Source of the DNA: Aminivibrio sp.
GTDB taxonomy: Bacteria; Synergistota; Synergistia; Synergistales; Aminobacteriaceae
Length of the DNA: 48,618 bases
NCBI RefSeq assembly: GCF_016756745.1
Contig: NZ_JAESIH010000074.1
Coordinates: 1-48,618, forward strand
Direction: 5' to 3'
Shown here: piece after piece, positions 25,886 through 34,646 of the stretch
How positions within the stretch are numbered: position 1 is the first letter of the stretch
How the letters are laid out: each line of letters starts with the position of its first letter
Program-made: the position numbers and the translations under genes
Notes under the pieces: generated by a model
The model's input: only the letters and a program-made list of their open reading frames with translations
What the model was told of the DNA's origin: nothing
The model's database searches: none

Positions 25886-28168
25886 ATGGAAAAGCAGTTT
25901 TCAGTTGAAGTGGGAGGCCGACCTCTCGTATTCGCCACCGGCAAGGTGGCCAAACAGGCCAACGGAGCAGTGATGGCGAGTCACGGCGAGACGACGATCC
26001 TTGCCACGGCGTGCATTACCGACAAGCCGAGGACGGGGATCGATTTCTTTCCTCTCCTTGTTGATTTCGAGGAAAGATTCTATTCGGCGGGGAAAATACC
26101 CGGCGGCTTCATCAAACGTGAAGGCCGTCCTTCCGAAACCGCGGTTTTGAGCTGCCGGATGGTGGATCGATCCATCCGCTCGCTTTTTGACGAAACCATG
26201 CGCCACGACGTCCACGTGGTGGCCACGGTGCTGGCGGTCGACCAGGTCAACCCGCCCAACGTCCTTGCCATAAACGCCGCATCGGCGGCTCTTTCCATTT
26301 CCGACATTCCCTGGGGCGGCCCGGTGGGCGCCGTCCGCATCGGCCTCGTCGACGGAGAACTCGTGGTGAATCCGACAGAAGAGCAGATGCTCGTCTCGGA
26401 GCTCGATCTCCTCGTGGCCGGACACCTCGAGGGCGTTACCATGGTGGAGTGCGGTTCCAGGGAAGTTTCCGAAGAGGTCCTCGTGGATGCCCTTGACCTC
26501 GCCCAAAGCGAGATCAGGAAAATCGTCGGTCTCTTCAACGAGATGCGGGCTTCCGTCGGCCGGGAAAAACTCGTTCTGCCCACGCCTCCGACCTTTCCCG
26601 ACATCGACCGGTGGATTACAGACAATCTCGGTGCCGAGATCAGGGATGCGGTGCAGATCCATGAGAAAAAACCCCGGGGTGACAAACTGTCAGCGGCGAG
26701 GAACAAGGCCCAGGAACATTTCGCTGAAGAATATCCGGACAGCGCAGACTATATCGCCGCCTTCATCGACGAGATGGTCAAGAAGACCGTGCGTTCTCTC
26801 ATCGTGGACGAGCGGGTCCGGGTTGACGGCAGGGCCATGGACGAGCTTCGTCCCATCACCTGCGAGACGGGGATTCTCCCCAGGGTCCACGGTTCTGCTC
26901 TTTTTACCCGGGGCGAGACCCAGGCCCTCGTGGTGACCACCCTCGGCATGATGGGCGTGGACGACCAGATCCTGGACGGACTGAAACAAGACGAGCCCGC
27001 CAAGAGGTTCATTCTTCACTATAATTTTCCTCCCTATTCCGTGGGCGAAGTCCGTCCCATGAGGGGGCCGGGCAGAAGAGAAATCGGCCACGGAGCCCTT
27101 GCCGAAAGGGCGCTCCGTCCCATGATCCCTGAAGAGGCCGATTTTCCCTACGTCATGCGGGTTGTCTCCGACATCCTTGAATCAAACGGTTCGAGCTCCC
27201 AGGCCTCCATCTGCGGCGGAAGCCTCGCCCTGATGAATGCCGGCGTTCCCATGAAGAAGCACGTGGCCGGCATCGCCATGGGGCTCATCAAGGAAGGTGA
27301 CAATGTTGCCGTCCTGACGGATATCCAGGGCCTCGAGGACCACTTCGGCGACATGGATTTCAAGGTGGCGGGAACCAGGGACGGAGTCACGGCCCTGCAG
27401 ATGGACAACAAGGCCGGCGGCATCACCAGGGGGATCCTTGAGCAGGCCCTCGGGCAGGCAAAAGCGGCACGGATGGCCATCCTCGAGAAGATGGAGGCCG
27501 CCATTCCAGCGCCGGCGCAGCTTTCCCCCAACGCTCCCAGGATCTTCATGACCGCCATTGACCCCGAGAAGATCCGCGACGTCATCGGCCCCGGCGGAAA
27601 GGTCATCCGTGGAATCACCCAGAAGACCGGCGTGAAGATCAACGTGGAGGACAATGGTGAAATTTACATCGCCGGTTCCTCCCAGGACAAGGTTGACGAG
27701 GCCCTTGCCATTATCCGGGGCCTCACAAAGGACCTCGAAGCCGGCGAGGTGTATTACGGCACGGTTACCAGGCTCATGGCCTTCGGTTTGTTCATTGAAT
27801 GCCTTCCCGGCAAGGAGGGGCTGCTCCACGTGAGCGAGGTGAGTACCTACAGGATCCCGAAGGTGGACGACGTCTTCAAGGTGGGGGACAAGGTACTGGT
27901 CATGGTCAAGGAGATCGACGACATGAACAGGGTGAACCTGACCAGGCGCCGCATCCTCGAGAACGAGGCCCGGATCTCGGACGAGGGCCTTTCCGACGTG
28001 CTTCCCGCCGAAAAGGAGCGGGAGGAGGTCATTGCCGCCCTTGCAGCGGCTGCAAAGGCCAATCCTTCCCCCGAGAGGGATCGCCCTTCTCACGGCGGCG
28101 GCAGGCCTGACCGGGGAGACAGGAGAGGCGGCGGACCCCGCCGTCATTCGTCCGGAGGAAGGGAATAA
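25886..28168 (+). CDS. pnp: Polyribonucleotide nucleotidyltransferase (PNPase)
   Basis: 760 residues. Two RNase PH domains ([33 protein letters not shown], with the active-site region [17 protein letters not shown]), a KH domain ([20 protein letters not shown]) and an S1 domain ([20 protein letters not shown]). The tail from about 735 is Gly/Arg-rich ([15 protein letters not shown]), of the low-complexity type often seen in RNA-binding proteins. It degrades RNA 3' to 5' by phosphorolysis. Strong GAGGAGG site; ATG 25882 is out of frame. Confidence 0.98.
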   Translation: MEKQFSVEVGGRPLVFATGKVAKQANGAVMASHGETTILATACITDKPRTGIDFFPLLVDFEERFYSAGKIPGGFIKREGRPSETAVLSCRMVDRSIRSLFDETMRHDVHVVATVLAVDQVNPPNVLAINAASAALSISDIPWGGPVGAVRIGLVDGELVVNPTEEQMLVSELDLLVAGHLEGVTMVECGSREVSEEVLVDALDLAQSEIRKIVGLFNEMRASVGREKLVLPTPPTFPDIDRWITDNLGAEIRDAVQIHEKKPRGDKLSAARNKAQEHFAEEYPDSADYIAAFIDEMVKKTVRSLIVDERVRVDGRAMDELRPITCETGILPRVHGSALFTRGETQALVVTTLGMMGVDDQILDGLKQDEPAKRFILHYNFPPYSVGEVRPMRGPGRREIGHGALAERALRPMIPEEADFPYVMRVVSDILESNGSSSQASICGGSLALMNAGVPMKKHVAGIAMGLIKEGDNVAVLTDIQGLEDHFGDMDFKVAGTRDGVTALQMDNKAGGITRGILEQALGQAKAARMAILEKMEAAIPAPAQLSPNAPRIFMTAIDPEKIRDVIGPGGKVIRGITQKTGVKINVEDNGEIYIAGSSQDKVDEALAIIRGLTKDLEAGEVYYGTVTRLMAFGLFIECLPGKEGLLHVSEVSTYRIPKVDDVFKVGDKVLVMVKEIDDMNRVNLTRRRILENEARISDEGLSDVLPAEKEREEVIAALAAAAKANPSPERDRPSHGGGRPDRGDRRGGGPRRHSSGGRE

Positions 28169-28175
28169 ACCTTCC

Positions 28176-28616
28176 ATGGACGTACCAGTAAAGATTGTCC
28201 GGGAGGGGATGGCGAACCAGCTACCCCTCCCGGAATATGCCACGGCTTTTTCAGCGGGCGTTGACCTGAGAGCTGCTGAAGACAAGGTCCTTCTTCCCGG
28301 TGAATGGGCCGCCGTCCCCACGGGGCTCAGGATCGAGCTTCCCGAGGGGTACGAAGGCCAGGTCAGGCCGAGGAGCGGCCTGGCTGCCAGGCACGGTGTC
28401 ACGGTGCTGAACGCTCCGGGTACCATAGACAGTGATTACAGGGGCGAGATACGGGTGCTCCTCATTAACCACGGAAAGAAATCCTTCACCGTCACCGCCG
28501 GCGACAGGATTGCCCAGCTCATATTGGCCCCTGTGTCCAGGATTTCCTGGAGGGAGGAAGCCCTGGGGGACTCCGATCGGGGCGAGGGAGGTTTCGGCAG
28601 CACCGGCAGGAGTTGA
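28176..28616 (+). CDS. dut: dUTP diphosphatase
   Basis: 146 residues from ATG 28176, seven bases after pnp. All five trimeric dUTPase motifs occur in order: [38 protein letters not shown] and [11 protein letters not shown]. It removes dUTP and supplies dUMP. Its stop codon lies inside the -35 box of the thrS promoter. Confidence 0.96.
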   Translation: MDVPVKIVREGMANQLPLPEYATAFSAGVDLRAAEDKVLLPGEWAAVPTGLRIELPEGYEGQVRPRSGLAARHGVTVLNAPGTIDSDYRGEIRVLLINHGKKSFTVTAGDRIAQLILAPVSRISWREEALGDSDRGEGGFGSTGRS

Positions 28617-28641
28617 CAGAAACGCCTTTTCGGGGTATAAG
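28613..28641 (+). promoter_or_regulatory. Promoter of the thrS T-box transcript
   Basis: Consensus TTGACA (28613-28618), 17 bases, TATAAG (28636-28641). It overlaps the dut stop codon. Confidence 0.88.
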
Positions 28642-28660
28642 ACACGAAAACAAGTTTATG

Positions 28661-28898
28661 CGATGACGGGGAGAGTAGAAGCACCCCTCCGCGACAGAGA
28701 GGGAAACCCGAGGCTGGAAGGTTTCCTGCGGAGCTTCTTCGAAAACCGCCCCTGAGCGGGTGCCGAAAAACCTTCGGGAACAAGGCGCCGGGGTCCGCCC
28801 CTGACAGCGGTCAACGAGCGCCGGCTTTTTAAAGCCGGAATTGGAGTGGAACCACGGCAGCCCACGCCGTCTCCGAAAGGAGATGTGTGGGCTTTTTT
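28661..28898 (+). promoter_or_regulatory. T-box riboswitch (threonine, specifier ACC)
   Basis: Stem I: GGGG (28668-28671) pairs with CCCC (28749-28752). The specifier loop has AGTA at 28674-28677 on the 5' side and GAA-A-ACC on the 3' side, ACC at 28745-28747 being a Thr codon. Upper stems are GAAGC/GCTTC and CTCCGC/GCGGAG. Stem III is CCGGCTTT/AAAGCCGG (28821-28838). The T-box core GGAGTGGAACCACGG (28843-28857) precedes a terminator (GCCCAC, TCTCC / GGAGA, GTGGGC, six T at 28893-28898); GGAG of the T-box can pair with CTCC instead to form the antiterminator. Uncharged tRNA-Thr would allow thrS read-through. Confidence 0.93.
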
Positions 28899-28922
28899 CA
28901 TTATTACGAGGAGGAGAGAATC

Positions 28923-30815
28923 ATGTATGAACTGAAAGAACCGGAAGGAAAAAGTGTGCGGCTTTCATCGGGAACAGCGGGGGAAGCACTGGACAAACTC
29001 GGCCTCAAAAGCGGCGCCGTGGCGGCGAAACTGAACGGAAAGGCTGTTGACCTATCCTCGGAAATCATGGAGAGCGGCGACATCGCTCCCATAACGGCCG
29101 ACTCGGAAGAGGGACTGGACATCCTCCGTCACTCCGCAGCTCACCTTATGGCCCAGGCGGTGTCGGAACTTTATCCCGGTACCCGGTACGGTGTGGGCCC
29201 TTCCATAAAGGACGGATTCTACTACGATATGGAAATTCCCGGAGGCATCACCGAGGAAGACCTCCCCAAAATTGAAAAGGAAATGCGGCGCCTTGCAAAA
29301 AGGGCGATTCCCGTGGAACGGCGGGAAATGACCAGAGAGGAAGCCCTTGCCTACTTCATGGAGAAGAACGATCCTTACAAGACGGAGATCATATCCGGGC
29401 TGGAGGAGGATCATGTGTCCCTGTATTTCCAGGGTGACTACGCTGACCTCTGCCGCGGACCCCATGTGCCGAACACGTCCTACCTGAAGCATTTCCGCCT
29501 TCTCACCGTGGCGGGAGCTTACTGGAGGGGGGACGAAAAGAACATCATGCTCACCCGGGTCTACGGCACCGCTTTTGCTACCGAGGATGCCCTGGAGGCG
29601 TACATCCGCAGGATGGAAGAGGCGAAGAGCAGGGATCACCGCCGCCTCGGCAGGGAGCTTGATCTTTTCAGCCTCCAGAACGAGGCCCCCGGTTTTCCTT
29701 TCTTCCACCCAAAGGGCATGGTGATCATGAACTGTCTCATGGACTTCTGGAAGAAAGAGCACATAAAACGGGGGTACAGCGAGATCCGGACGCCTCTCAT
29801 CCTGGACCGGGATCTCTGGATACGGTCCGGCCACTGGGATCACTACCGGGAAAACATGTATTTCACCGAAATCGACGAGCACCCCTTTGCCATCAAGCCC
29901 ATGAACTGTCCGGGCGGCATGCTGGTCTACAAAACCCAGCTCAGGAGCTACCGTGACCTGCCCATGCGCATGGCGGAGCTCGGGGTGGTTCACAGGCATG
30001 AACGGAGCGGCGTTCTTCACGGGCTCATGAGGGTCAGGTGCTTCACCCAGGACGACGCCCATCTCTACTGCCGCCCCGACCAGGTCAAGGACGAGATCAT
30101 CGGGATCATGAACCTCTGCGATTTCATTTACAGGGACGTTTTCGGCTTCAAGTACACCATGGAACTGTCCACCCGGCCGGATAACTCCATGGGCTCGGAA
30201 GAGCAGTGGACTATTGCTGAGAATGCCCTGAAGCAGGCCCTTGAAGAGACAGGGTCGGAGTACAGGCTGAACGCCGGCGACGGGGCATTCTACGGACCCA
30301 AGATCGACTTCCATCTCGAGGACTGCATAGGGAGAACCTGGCAGTGCGGCACCATACAGCTGGACTTCCAGATGCCCGAAAAGTTCGATCTCTCCTACGT
30401 GGGGGCCGACGGCAAGGAACACCGGCCAGTGATGCTCCACCGAACTGTCCTCGGCAGTCTTGAGCGTTTCTTCGGCATTCTTGTGGAGAACTTTGCCGGA
30501 GCATTTCCCTACTGGATCGCACCGGTGCAGGTGCGGATTCTTCCTGTTTCGGGCGACTTCGCTGAATACGCAGGTACCGTGGCGGCGGAGCTTCGGGATT
30601 CGGGAATCCGGGTGGAAGTGGACGAGCGGGATGAAAAGCTCGGCAAAAAAATCCGTGACGCCCAGAGCCAGAAAATTCCTTACATGGTAGTGGTGGGAGA
30701 GAAGGAAAGGAAGTCCGGCGGCGTCGCCCCCAGGGAGCGGAGCCGGGGCGATCTAGGGACCATGTCCATGAACCAGTTCAGGGAGGTCCTGGCTGCGGAG
30801 TTCAACCCTCTCTAG
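28923..30815 (+). CDS. thrS: Threonyl-tRNA synthetase
   Basis: 630 residues from ATG 28923 behind GAGGAGGAG; longer starts fall inside the T-box terminator. TGS domain at 1-60, editing domain with RHSAAHLMAQAV and RGPHVPNTSYLKHF, class II core with the zinc cysteine in PMNCPGGML and motif 2 around RHERSGVLHGLMRVR, then the anticodon domain (VQVRILPVSGDFAEYAGTVA). The final PRERSRGDLGTMSMNQF is typical. Confidence 0.98.
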   Translation: MYELKEPEGKSVRLSSGTAGEALDKLGLKSGAVAAKLNGKAVDLSSEIMESGDIAPITADSEEGLDILRHSAAHLMAQAVSELYPGTRYGVGPSIKDGFYYDMEIPGGITEEDLPKIEKEMRRLAKRAIPVERREMTREEALAYFMEKNDPYKTEIISGLEEDHVSLYFQGDYADLCRGPHVPNTSYLKHFRLLTVAGAYWRGDEKNIMLTRVYGTAFATEDALEAYIRRMEEAKSRDHRRLGRELDLFSLQNEAPGFPFFHPKGMVIMNCLMDFWKKEHIKRGYSEIRTPLILDRDLWIRSGHWDHYRENMYFTEIDEHPFAIKPMNCPGGMLVYKTQLRSYRDLPMRMAELGVVHRHERSGVLHGLMRVRCFTQDDAHLYCRPDQVKDEIIGIMNLCDFIYRDVFGFKYTMELSTRPDNSMGSEEQWTIAENALKQALEETGSEYRLNAGDGAFYGPKIDFHLEDCIGRTWQCGTIQLDFQMPEKFDLSYVGADGKEHRPVMLHRTVLGSLERFFGILVENFAGAFPYWIAPVQVRILPVSGDFAEYAGTVAAELRDSGIRVEVDERDEKLGKKIRDAQSQKIPYMVVVGEKERKSGGVAPRERSRGDLGTMSMNQFREVLAAEFNPL

Positions 30816-30850
30816 GGGATATCTCCGCAAAGAGCGCGGAGCGAGAACTC

Positions 30851-31043
30851 TTCGCCCTCCCCAGGGGCGAAGAGATTATCCCCCCGGGGGAGGGCGCCTG
30901 AGGTGAGAAAAACCGACACGGATGTCGGTTTCACAAGCAGGCAACCGGTGAACGCAGGGAGCCGTGGGACTCGCTTGGGCAGTTGTCACGAACGACAATC
31001 TGCACCCCCCGTCCAAGCGTTCCCCGATGCCTGCGGATTTAGG
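30851..31043 (+). repeat. Structured intergenic repeat, copy C (left end replaced)
   Basis: Matches copy B from TTCGCC...CCCCAGGGGCGAAGAG onward, includes the ACCGACA/TGTCGGT and ACTCGCTTGGGC hairpins, and ends in TGCGGATTTAGG (31032-31043). The left 60 bases of the family are absent; instead 30825-30845 holds a CTCCGC/GCGGAG hairpin just after thrS. No left CCTAAATCCGCA end is seen. Confidence 0.82.
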
Positions 31044-31095
31044 CGCTCTTCATTTCGATGTGGATTTTCTTCGCCTTTTCAGTCATAATGATTGC

Positions 31096-31178
31096 ACCTC
31101 TCTGGTGAAGGGTTGTGCCTTCCTAAACACTACCTTACCACTGTTCTCCGAACAGTCCAGAGAGGTTTTTTATTTTTT
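31096..31178 (+). terminator. Complex terminator / possible small structured RNA
   Basis: A perfect 10-bp stem ACCTCTCTGG (31096-31105) / CCAGAGAGGT (31157-31166) is followed by TTTTTATTTTTT. Its 51-base loop can form GAAGG/CCTTC (31107-31122) and CTGTTC-TCC-GAACAG (31141-31155). GGTGAAGG can alternatively pair with CCTTACC (31133-31139). It may simply terminate thrS, but the multi-hairpin interior is unusual for that. Confidence 0.6.
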
Positions 31179-31182
31179 AGGG

Positions 31183-31194
31183 TGCGGATTTAGG
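31183..31194 (+). repeat. Isolated repeat end (TGCGGATTTAGG)
   Basis: A perfect copy of the repeat family's right end, 139 bases beyond the end of copy C and in the same orientation, directly after the T-tract of the complex terminator. Confidence 0.75.
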
Positions 31195-31208
31195 TTGAGC
31201 GGAATATG

Positions 31209-31237
31209 TTGAATCCGTTCCCTTAAGTTGCTATAAT
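31209..31237 (+). promoter_or_regulatory. Promoter of the TAXI-TRAP operon
   Basis: TTGAAT (31209-31214), 17 bases, TATAAT (31232-31237). A leader of about 75 bases precedes the receptor gene. Confidence 0.8.
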
Positions 31238-31319
31238 TTTTTGCGTTCTTCATTAAAGTATTCGGAATACTGCTTTTGAGCATCGAGAAACATCATAACA
31301 AGAGAAAGGGTGAAGAAGT

Positions 31320-32315
31320 ATGAAGTGGAACAAAAAAATCCTGGTTCTGTTCTGCCTCGCGTTTTTCCTTCTCTCCGCCGCAGGGTCGGCTGTTGCCTCC
31401 AGCAAGTTCGTCACCATCGTCACCGGCTCCACCGGAGGTACTTACTATCCCATCGGCACTATCCTCGCCAACCATTTTAATGCCGCACTCATGGACAGGG
31501 GGTACAAATGGTCCGCCCAGAGTTCGGGAGGAACAGTGGAAAACCTTGACATGATGCAGCGCGACGAGGCCGAGATGGCCATCGCCATGGCGAACCTGAC
31601 CGGTTTTGCCTATACCGGAACGGGCCGCTACGAAGGGAAGAAAATTGAGAACCTCCGCTATGTCATGGGCCTGTGGCCCGATGTGACCCAGTTTATAGTG
31701 AGCGGCTCCTCCGGCATCAAAACATGGGCAGATCTGAAGGGCAAGAAGGTCGCCGTCGGCCCTGCCGCCTCCGGAACGGAGTTTAGCTCCCGGGTTCTGC
31801 TGAAAGCTCTTGCGGGGCTCTCTTTCGACGATATCAGGGCGGAGTACGTTGGGTATAGCGAAGCTTCCCAAGCTCTTCAGAACGGCCAGCTCGATGCATT
31901 CAACGCCGAAGCCGGCGTTCCCGTGGCTGCCGTGGCCGAGCTTTATGCAGGGCGGCAGGAAGTGAGCATGCTTGAGTTCTCTCCCGAGGATCTTGCGAAA
32001 TTGAAAAAAGAGGCTCCCTTTTACGCCGGAGTTCTCATCCCCGCCGGAACGTATCCTAACCAGGAAAAGGAACTCAGGGTGGCCGGAATCAAGTCTGCCC
32101 TTCTCGTAAGGAAGGATGTGCCTGAGGAACTTGTTTATGACATGCTGAAGATAATATACAGCAGGAAAGAAGACCTGAAGAATGAACACGCAGCCTTTAC
32201 GAAGGTGGACTTCGACAATCCCGTGGACGGTCTGTTTGGCGCTCCCCTTCACCCGGGCGCTGTGAAGTTCTTCAAAGAAATGGGGGTAACCATTCCCCAG
32301 GATCTTCTTCCCTGA
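31320..32315 (+). CDS. TAXI-family TRAP transporter solute-binding protein
   Basis: 331 residues with a signal peptide (KKILVLFCLAFFLLSAAGSA). The TAXI signature is FVTIVTGSTGGTYYPIGT, followed by the two-lobed receptor pattern (DLKGKKVAVGPAASGTE; LDAFNAEAGVPVAA) and a C-terminal APLHPGAVKFFKEMGV. It captures an organic or amino acid in the periplasm for the fused permease encoded next. The substrate cannot be told from sequence. It ends 30 bases before a terminator-like hairpin. Confidence 0.94.
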   Translation: MKWNKKILVLFCLAFFLLSAAGSAVASSKFVTIVTGSTGGTYYPIGTILANHFNAALMDRGYKWSAQSSGGTVENLDMMQRDEAEMAIAMANLTGFAYTGTGRYEGKKIENLRYVMGLWPDVTQFIVSGSSGIKTWADLKGKKVAVGPAASGTEFSSRVLLKALAGLSFDDIRAEYVGYSEASQALQNGQLDAFNAEAGVPVAAVAELYAGRQEVSMLEFSPEDLAKLKKEAPFYAGVLIPAGTYPNQEKELRVAGIKSALLVRKDVPEELVYDMLKIIYSRKEDLKNEHAAFTKVDFDNPVDGLFGAPLHPGAVKFFKEMGVTIPQDLLP

Positions 32316-32344
32316 TTCCAGGGGCAGGGTTAACAAATCAATCT

Positions 32345-32384
32345 GGGCGGCGTGGGCTTCTTTTGCCCCATGCCGCCCTTTTTT
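32345..32384 (+). terminator. Intercistronic terminator between TAXI receptor and permease
   Basis: GGGCGGCGTGGGC (32345-32357) pairs with GCCCCATGCCGCCC (32365-32378) with one wobble and one bulge, followed by six T. The permease start is only 17 bases after the T-tract, so partial read-through is expected. Confidence 0.85.
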
Positions 32385-32401
32385 CGGAGGAGCGAAACCG
32401 G

Positions 32402-34321
32402 ATGAAAAAAATACTTTCCGCACTTCTGCCGGGAGAGTCCATCCCAACAAGAAAACTGTCCGGAGCAGCAGGCAGGGCCGCCCTTGTCCTTACCGTTTCC
32501 ACAGCTCTTGTCCATTTCTGGATGAACAGCGTCGGCCTGCTCATTGCCATCAAGATGAATGCCATTCACCTCGGAACCCTCATGGCGATCATCTTTCTTT
32601 TTTATCCGGCATTTGCCGGATCCCCCAGAGAACGCCCTTCCATGCCCGACTGGGTTCTGGCGGGCGTCTCCCTCGGGTGCATGGCTTGGCTGCTTCTCAC
32701 CTATGACAGACTGATTCAGTCGAACCTTCAGGCCACCTTCACCGACCTTGCGGTCGCAGTAGTCACCATGGTACTTCTGGTAGAAGCGAGCCGAAGGGCC
32801 GTCGGCCTGCCCCTGACAGTGCTCAGCCTCCTTTTCCTCGCCTATACCCGCCTCGGGCCTTACTTCCCCGGGCTCTTCGCCCACAGAGGATTCAACTGGG
32901 AAAGAATCATCATCCGGATGGCTCTCACTGACCAGGGAATTTACGGTGTCACCCTCATGGTTTCTTCCAGCTACGTTTTCATGTTTATCCTCTTTGGAGC
33001 ATTCCTGGCGGCCTCCGGAACAAGCGAGTTCTTCAACGACTTCTCCCTCGCCCTCGCCGGGAGATACAGGGGAGGGCCCGCCAAGGTGGCTGTGGTAGCC
33101 TCGGCTCTCATGGGGAGCATTTCTGGAAGTGCCCAGGCCAATGTCGCTACCACGGGGGCATTCACCATTCCGCTGATGAAGAGGGTGGGGTACATGCCTT
33201 ATTTCGCCGGGGCTGTTGAAGCGGCTGCCAGTACCGGCGGCATCCTCATGCCGCCCATCATGGGTGCATCCGCTTTTATCATGAGCACCTTCCTGGGGAT
33301 TCCCTACGTGAAAATTATGATCGCCGGCTTCACTCCCGCGCTTCTGTATTATCTCGCCATCATGTTCATGGTGGACCTGAGGGCCAAGAAAAGGGGGTTG
33401 AAGGGCATGGAACCAGGAGATATCCCTTCCCTCAAGGCGACGATGCTCGACAAGGGACACATGACCATTCCTCTCGCGGTCATCATCTACCTTCTCGTGG
33501 CAGGCTACACGCCCCTGTATTCCGCCTTCCTCGGTCTGTTTGCCATCGTTTTGGTCTCTTCCCTGAAGCGGTCAACCCGCATGGGGATACGGGAGGTCAT
33601 CGAGGCTCTGGACGGAGGAACCAGGAGCGCCGCACCGGTCGGTATTTCCTGCGCTATTGTGGGCTTCATCGTCGGTGCTGTTGGGATGACGGGGTTGGGC
33701 CAGGTGATCGCCATGAACATCATTATGTTTGCAGGAGGAAAACTCTGGGCCGCCCTCATCCTGTGCATGATCGCCGCCATTGTCCTCGGCATGGGGCTTC
33801 CCGCAACGCCCTGCTATATCATAACGGCAACGATCGCCGCTCCGGCACTCCAACAGATGGGAGTCCACCCCCTGGCGGCTCATTTCTTCGCCTTCTACTA
33901 CGGCACAATGTCGGCGGTGATCCCACCCGTGGCCCTGACAAGCTACACGGCTGCCGGGCTCGCGGGAGCACGCCCCTTTAAGGTGGCCATGGCCGCCCTG
34001 GGGCTGGCTCTCTCCGGCCTGCTGCTGCCGTTCCTGTTCGTTTACAATCCCGATCTTCTTTTCATAGACTTCGTTCTGCCGAGGTATCTTCTCGACGTTT
34101 TCACCGCCATTGTCGGCGTGTTTTCCCTTTCCTGCGGCATCATAGGAATGTTCAAAAGGGACATGCCCTTCTTTGAAAGAGCACTGTTTGTCCTGGCGGG
34201 AATTTTCATGGTCAATCCGCTGAGAGTGCTGCGAATCTCGAGCTTCGTTTTTTTTGCCGTGCTCGTGGCCTTGCACTGGTTCTCCGCAGGCGGGGCGGCC
34301 AGGAGAGAGACGTCCCCCTGA
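32402..34321 (+). CDS. TRAP transporter permease, fused small (DctQ-like) and large (DctM) subunits
   Basis: 639 residues from ATG 32402, behind GGAGGAGCG; the frame upstream lies in the terminator. The first 200 residues form the small-subunit portion with about four membrane segments, the remainder the DctM-type ion-coupling domain. Typical stretches: MGSISGSAQANVATTGAFTIPLM, GGILMPPIMGASAFIMSTF and GMGLPATPCYIITATIAAPAL. Together with the TAXI receptor this is a sodium- or proton-driven importer. This fused form is the usual partner of TAXI receptors. Confidence 0.95.
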   Translation: MKKILSALLPGESIPTRKLSGAAGRAALVLTVSTALVHFWMNSVGLLIAIKMNAIHLGTLMAIIFLFYPAFAGSPRERPSMPDWVLAGVSLGCMAWLLLTYDRLIQSNLQATFTDLAVAVVTMVLLVEASRRAVGLPLTVLSLLFLAYTRLGPYFPGLFAHRGFNWERIIIRMALTDQGIYGVTLMVSSSYVFMFILFGAFLAASGTSEFFNDFSLALAGRYRGGPAKVAVVASALMGSISGSAQANVATTGAFTIPLMKRVGYMPYFAGAVEAAASTGGILMPPIMGASAFIMSTFLGIPYVKIMIAGFTPALLYYLAIMFMVDLRAKKRGLKGMEPGDIPSLKATMLDKGHMTIPLAVIIYLLVAGYTPLYSAFLGLFAIVLVSSLKRSTRMGIREVIEALDGGTRSAAPVGISCAIVGFIVGAVGMTGLGQVIAMNIIMFAGGKLWAALILCMIAAIVLGMGLPATPCYIITATIAAPALQQMGVHPLAAHFFAFYYGTMSAVIPPVALTSYTAAGLAGARPFKVAMAALGLALSGLLLPFLFVYNPDLLFIDFVLPRYLLDVFTAIVGVFSLSCGIIGMFKRDMPFFERALFVLAGIFMVNPLRVLRISSFVFFAVLVALHWFSAGGAARRETSP

Positions 34322-34338
34322 TACATTCTTCAGGGGCG

Positions 34339-34597
34339 CCTAAATCCGCACCCCAGCGTGGAGCGTCACCGGAACTCGCTTGGGCGGGGGGTGCGGATTG
34401 TCGTTCGTGACAACTGCCCAAGCGAGTCCCGCGGCTCCCTGCGTTTGCCGGTTGCCTGCTTGTGAAACCGACATCCGTGTCGGTTTTTCTCACCTCAGGC
34501 GCCCTCTCCCGGGGGATAAACTCTTCGCCCCTGGGGAGGGCGAATTCCCCTTATGCCCGGCGACACCCCCTCTGCCTGAAAAACCTGCCGATTCAGG
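34339..34597 (-). repeat. Structured intergenic repeat, copy D (full length, inverted)
   Basis: Same element as copy B but in reverse orientation. Ends: CCTAAATCCGCA (34339-34350) and TGCCGATTCAGG (34586-34597, two mismatches). Here ACTCGCTTGGGC and GCCCAAGCGAGT pair perfectly over 12 bp, and ACCGACA/TGTCGGT is retained; GAGTTTATCCCCCGG replaces the B version of the long hairpin loop. The direct repeat TTCAGGGGCG occurs at 34329-34338 and 34592-34601. Confidence 0.87.
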
Positions 34598-34611
34598 GGC
34601 GGAAAAAAAGA

Positions 34612-34640
34612 TTGCCTTTTCCCGGGCTGTGTGATATATT
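34612..34640 (+). promoter_or_regulatory. Promoter of infC-rpmI-rplT
   Basis: TTGCCT (34612-34617), 17 bases, TATATT (34635-34640) preceded by TGA (extended -10). It closely resembles the rpmH promoter, which likewise lies just downstream of a repeat copy. Confidence 0.78.
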
Positions 34641-34646
34641 CGTCAG

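Noticed and set aside
30903-31088. Similar short reading frames in repeat copies B, C and D (MRKTDTDVGFTSRQP...NAGSRGTRLGSCHERQSAPP...).
   Set aside because: They follow from nucleotide conservation of the repeat hairpins. There is no Shine-Dalgarno site, the C-termini diverge, and the encoded stretch overlaps palindromic stems.
31096-31178. The multi-hairpin terminator as SRP RNA, 6S RNA or tmRNA.
   Set aside because: None of the conserved sequence motifs of those RNAs is present, and the element is too short for 6S or tmRNA.
17382-34597. The intergenic repeats as a CRISPR array.
   Set aside because: Copies are about 258 bp, kilobases apart, in both orientations, with no regular spacers and no cas genes.
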